Shown: one piece after another, positions 6,294 to 8,868 of the stretch
Layout of the letters: the number at the start of each line of letters is the position of its first letter
Numbering within the stretch: position 1 is the stretch's first letter
Assembly (NCBI GenBank): GCA_913059105.1
Contig: CAJXRL010000098.1
Span: forward strand, 1-8,868
Reading direction: 5' to 3'
Origin: an uncultured Flavobacteriales bacterium
Lineage (GTDB): Bacteria; Bacteroidota; Bacteroidia; Flavobacteriales_E; Vicingaceae
Length of the DNA stretch: 8,868 bases
Translations under genes and position numbers: made by a program
Notes under the pieces: model-generated
Seen by the model: the letters and a program-made list of their open reading frames with translations, nothing else
Told to the model about the DNA's origin: nothing
Databases searched by the model: none

Positions 6294-8260
6294 TAAACAG
6301 GGAATTGGGATCGGTTAATAGAATTGTCCAATTGCACGGCTTTGTCAAAAGAAGCTTTGGCTAATTCTGTTTGGCCTATGAAATAGTAACTTAAACCAAG
6401 GTCAATGTGCGTTTTTGCAATTGTAGGTTTTAATTGAATTGCTTTTATAAGCACGTCAATTGCGGCTGAATAATTCTTCGATAGGCCATACATAGTACCA
6501 AGGTTACTCAATACATGGTAATTGTTAGGTGCGATTTTTAAAGCTGTTTCTAAATACAGTTGAGCGTTTATTAAATCATTCTTTTCTCTTCCATATATTC
6601 TTCCCAAATTCAAATAGGCCTTCATTTCATTCGGATTATATCGAAGTAACGTTTTGTACGCATTTATCTTATCATCTGTATTTTTACTTTGCTCAACAAT
6701 TAAATAAAAATTCTGAATGGTATTTTGATGATAGGGGTTAATTGCCAAAATACGATAATAGAAAGGTAGCGTCTGGTTGATGTTTTTTGTTAACTCCCAT
6801 TGAGAATTTCCCATTAATATTAATGCATCAATATATTCTGGGTAAGTATTAATGGCTCTTTGTAAGTACACCATTCCATCTTTAAGCATTTTCTGTTTTT
6901 CAGAAGGGTTGGTTAATTTTATAGCATTTTCTGTTAGAATACCACCTGCCATTACATTGCTTTTTGCACCATTTACCGAAATGTTGGCATCGTGAGTTGC
7001 CAGCGTTAAGTTATTTTCCCAAACTTTATTTCGGCTAATGGTTTTAACTGAATACAATCCAAAGATTAGAATAAGCATGCTCCATATTAATGCTTTCGAA
7101 ATTTTCTTGTTTTCCAATAATTTATAAATCCCAAATCCTAAAATTAAACTAAACCCTAAAGAAGAAACATAGACGAAACGCTCATTCATAAACGCTCCGA
7201 TAACAAACACAATGTTGGAAGCAATACTTAACGTGACGATAAATAGCAATATGCCAAAACTTATCAAATACTTTTTGAAGAATCCCCAAATCGCTACAAT
7301 CGCTAAAATCAAATAAGCTAATATGGATAGCAAGACCATCCTGTTCCCCCAATCAACTATGGGAATATGCTTAGGGTAGTAATCGTACGTGAGTGGATGA
7401 GGGAAAACTAGTAATTGTAAATACTTTCCTAAAGTCAACATTATTGTGGCATATTTTTCAGAATTCGAAGCTTCTAAAAACGGATCGTTCATTATATTAT
7501 CAGCAACACTTTTAATGCCTCCGCCTACAATTTGATAACGAATGGCAGCCCAAATAATTGCTGCAGTCAACAATGCACCGTAGATGGGCAATGCTTTTTT
7601 TATCGAATGATTTGTGAAAAAATGCAGGACCAAAGGAATTACGGCCAGCCAAGTAATTGTGCTTTCTTTTGAGAGTAACCCGAGGAAGAATAGCAGTAAA
7701 ATGAGCAACAGGTCTTTTGCTTTATTACTTTCTATATAATTGATAACGAACCACAATGTGCCAAGTTGTAGGCAAAATGCCATGATTTCATCTAGTCCTT
7801 TAATGTTGGCTACAACTTCCGTATGAATTGGATGAAAGAACCAAAGTAGACTTACCAAAAGAGGGAATGAGACTCCTTTTAACAAACCTTCAAATTGGGG
7901 TAAAATGCGATCCAAGATTTTAAAAAGGAGTATTCCGTTTAGAATGTAAAAAAGAACATTAATTAAGTGGCCCAGGAATGGGTTTTCACCTGCTAACGCA
8001 TATTGAACGTTATACATGACCATTGACAATGGACGGTACCTTCCGCCCGCAACTAACTCTTTTTTCTCTCCATAAAAACCCACAAATTGATCATGGGTCA
8101 ATTGATCCCAAATGCCGGCGAAGCCCCTTTTAGTAAAGTCATTTTCAGTAATAACAATGGCATCGTCTAAAGCAAAGTCGTGAGTTAAGGTATTGCCATA
8201 GAGCAAAAAACCTAAAACGGCAAAAATGCCTATAACTTGAAGCAAGGATAGCTTTTTCAT
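6293..8260 (-). CDS. TMTC/PMT-like GT-C membrane protein with C-terminal TPR repeats
   Basis: A 655-residue protein with about ten to twelve membrane helices (7-405) and a soluble TPR region (about 455-648). The first loop has the acidic pair Asp32-Asp33 in HDFALDDAIV, as in GT-C glycosyltransferases of the PMT and TMTC type. Other family signs are GRYRPLS (73-79), HPIHTEVVANIKGLDEI (143-159), LLSKEST (195-201), FPHPLTYDYYP (286-296) and MNERFVYVSSLGF (358-370). The last TPR units are clear (AYLNLGRIYG, VLSNLGTMYG, THIDLGLSYY). Animal TMTC proteins transfer mannose to protein serine/threonine. Bacterial relatives are mostly uncharacterised, so transfer of a lipid-linked sugar to an exported protein or glycan is inference. 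The gene overlaps the downstream acetyltransferase by one base and follows an AT-rich 173-bp gap that may hold its promoter. Confidence 0.87.
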   Translation of the reverse strand: MKKLSLLQVIGIFAVLGFLLYGNTLTHDFALDDAIVITENDFTKRGFAGIWDQLTHDQFVGFYGEKKELVAGGRYRPLSMVMYNVQYALAGENPFLGHLINVLFYILNGILLFKILDRILPQFEGLLKGVSFPLLVSLLWFFHPIHTEVVANIKGLDEIMAFCLQLGTLWFVINYIESNKAKDLLLILLLFFLGLLSKESTITWLAVIPLVLHFFTNHSIKKALPIYGALLTAAIIWAAIRYQIVGGGIKSVADNIMNDPFLEASNSEKYATIMLTLGKYLQLLVFPHPLTYDYYPKHIPIVDWGNRMVLLSILAYLILAIVAIWGFFKKYLISFGILLFIVTLSIASNIVFVIGAFMNERFVYVSSLGFSLILGFGIYKLLENKKISKALIWSMLILIFGLYSVKTISRNKVWENNLTLATHDANISVNGAKSNVMAGGILTENAIKLTNPSEKQKMLKDGMVYLQRAINTYPEYIDALILMGNSQWELTKNINQTLPFYYRILAINPYHQNTIQNFYLIVEQSKNTDDKINAYKTLLRYNPNEMKAYLNLGRIYGREKNDLINAQLYLETALKIAPNNYHVLSNLGTMYGLSKNYSAAIDVLIKAIQLKPTIAKTHIDLGLSYYFIGQTELAKASFDKAVQLDNSINRSQFPV

Positions 8261-8433
8261 TGAAGGTCTAAATTATGAAAATAGAAATGCCTGTTTCTTT
8301 CAATTTAAAATATTTGATAAATAAATATTCAAGAAATAATTTCGATACGCCAAAAATCCTGTGTTTGTAATCTCATTTCCTAAAAAATTAAATACGCTTT
8401 TTTAGAAAGAATTTGCTGAAATAATTGAGGTAA
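8261..8433 (-). other. AT-rich intergenic gap upstream of the TMTC-like gene
   Basis: This 173-bp stretch is the longest gap in the window. It is strongly AT-rich and holds no convincing ORF or RNA gene. It is the likely place for the end of the SxtJ transcript and a promoter for the TMTC-like/GNAT pair. I found no complete match to the Bacteroidota -33/-7 promoter at proper spacing; the nearest -7-like string on the minus strand is GATTTTTG, within 8350-8362. No hairpin with a U tract was seen. Confidence 0.3.
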
Positions 8434-8808
8434 TTACCAAATATTCTCTAAGTCTTGTTTCACGTACAGATGGTTTCTTTCTTTAAAAATTGTGCCTTCT
8501 TGCTTTTTTCTTTGCAAAGGATCTTTACTCGTTAATTTGTACAGGAATGCAATTGGGAATAGGATTAAATAGAAAACTATAGTTAGTACTATTCTTGTAT
8601 TGATCCAACCTAAAACGTGAGCAAACTTATTCCAAAACCACACAATGTGATTGCCCAGTGAAGGGGATATAATCTCGGCAAGCCCAATTCCAATTGCAGT
8701 AAAGAACAGCACTTTAGAAACTATTTCGTTCCCCCTAAAAAAGAAGGCTAAAATTAAGAAACCCGTTACCATTACAAGAATGGTTTTAGCGTTGCTAGTT
8801 GTTTCCAT
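8434..8808 (-). CDS. SxtJ-family membrane protein
   Basis: A 124-residue inner-membrane protein with three hydrophobic segments (about 9-24, 31-47 and 72-91). A basic cytoplasmic-looking tail follows with KLTSKDPLQRKK (91-102) and a conserved-looking end, FKERNHLYVKQDLENIW (108-124). The IVFYLILFPIAFLYKLTSKDPL block and the aromatic C-terminus are what I recognise as the SxtJ family. It is named after an unassigned gene of the cyanobacterial saxitoxin cluster, where it accompanies SxtK and the carbamoyltransferase SxtI. In Bacteroidota the family usually sits after a carbamoyltransferase and a small DUF5989 protein; a matching DUF5989 tail lies 3 bp upstream. Its biochemical role is unknown. 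A link to carbamoylated envelope glycan or polysaccharide is inference, and the gene does not imply toxin synthesis. Confidence 0.8.
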   Translation of the reverse strand: METTSNAKTILVMVTGFLILAFFFRGNEIVSKVLFFTAIGIGLAEIISPSLGNHIVWFWNKFAHVLGWINTRIVLTIVFYLILFPIAFLYKLTSKDPLQRKKQEGTIFKERNHLYVKQDLENIW

Positions 8809-8811
8809 AGC

Positions 8812-8830
8812 TTAAAATAACGTATATATG
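8812..8830 (-). CDS. last codons of a probable DUF5989 (SxtK-like) protein, truncated by contig end
   Basis: Only the tail is present. Read on the minus strand, the bases give a final C of one codon, then ATA TAT ACG TTA TTT TAA, that is (F)IYTLF-stop. DUF5989 proteins of about 50 residues characteristically end in APF-IYTLF, and the leftover C fits TTC for Phe. The stop lies 3 bp before the SxtJ start, the expected gene order. Two other reading frames are also open over so short a stretch, so the call rests on the family ending plus context. Confidence 0.55.
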
Positions 8831-8868
8831 CTGTCTCTTATACACATCTCCGAGCCCACGAGACAGGC
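8831..8868. other. Nextera Read 2 adapter plus start of i7 index (synthetic)
   Basis: Bases 8831-8864 match the full reverse complement of the Nextera Read 2 transposase adapter. The Tn5 mosaic end is CTGTCTCTTATACACATCT (8831-8849), followed by CCGAGCCCACGAGAC. The last four bases, AGGC, fall where the i7 index begins and agree, from memory, with the start of Nextera index N703. This is adapter read-through left in the assembly. Confidence 0.98.

Noticed and set aside
929..6741. Plus-strand ORFs of 60-83 codons at 929-1147, 3931-4182, 4739-4924 and 6529-6741
   Set aside because: Each lies wholly inside a well-supported minus-strand gene and has no recognisable protein features.
8316..8380. 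A 15-residue ORF on the minus strand in the gap after the SxtJ gene
   Set aside because: It is too short, lies in AT-rich DNA and shows no family resemblance or coupling to a neighbour.
8429..8438. Palindrome GGTAATTACC over the SxtJ stop codon, considered as a terminator or operator
   Set aside because: It is only 10 bp with no loop and no U tract, and is easily explained by chance.
1..8868. Inverted terminal repeats with Tn5 mosaic ends suggesting a composite transposon
   Set aside because: The outer bases are the synthetic Nextera adapter tail, and no transposase gene is present.

Overview
The window is a low-GC, gene-dense contig whose recognisable genes all lie on the minus strand. Family types point to a marine or freshwater member of the Bacteroidota, probably Flavobacteriales. 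The clues are a Bacteroidota-type sodium:solute symporter, a secreted PIG-L deacetylase with accessory domains, an SxtJ/DUF5989 membrane pair, short intergenic gaps and no clear Shine-Dalgarno sequences. This assignment rests on family recognition, not on any search.

Both contig ends carry synthetic sequence. Bases 1-29 and 8831-8868 are Illumina Nextera (Tn5 mosaic-end) Read 2 adapter in inverted orientation, and the right copy runs 4 bases into the index. They are library artefacts, not a transposon, and true genomic sequence is about 30-8830.

Reading in the direction of transcription (right to left): (1) the last five codons of a probable DUF5989 (SxtK-like) protein, 3 bp before a complete SxtJ-family membrane protein; in Bacteroidota this pair commonly follows a carbamoyltransferase, which would lie off the contig. 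(2) After an AT-rich 173-bp gap, a TMTC/PMT-like GT-C membrane protein with C-terminal TPR repeats, coupled by a TAATG overlap to a GNAT acetyltransferase. (3) After a 123-bp gap, a three-gene unit with overlapping ends: a secreted multidomain PIG-L/LmbE deacetylase, a 42-residue single-helix membrane protein, and an SSS-family sodium symporter. (4) After 89 bp, a small membrane-anchored or lipoprotein-like hypothetical protein, followed 22 bp later by a DAO-type FAD oxidoreductase truncated by the contig edge.

The most interesting system is the PIG-L / 42-aa / symporter unit. A secreted zinc deacetylase, a tiny helix with a buried glutamate, and a sodium symporter with a long charged insertion in its extracellular gate loop are translationally coupled. 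This suggests, by inference, an envelope system that deacetylates an N-acetylated solute and imports the product. Substrate and partner roles are not established by the sequence. No tRNA, rRNA, CRISPR array or genuine mobile element was seen.
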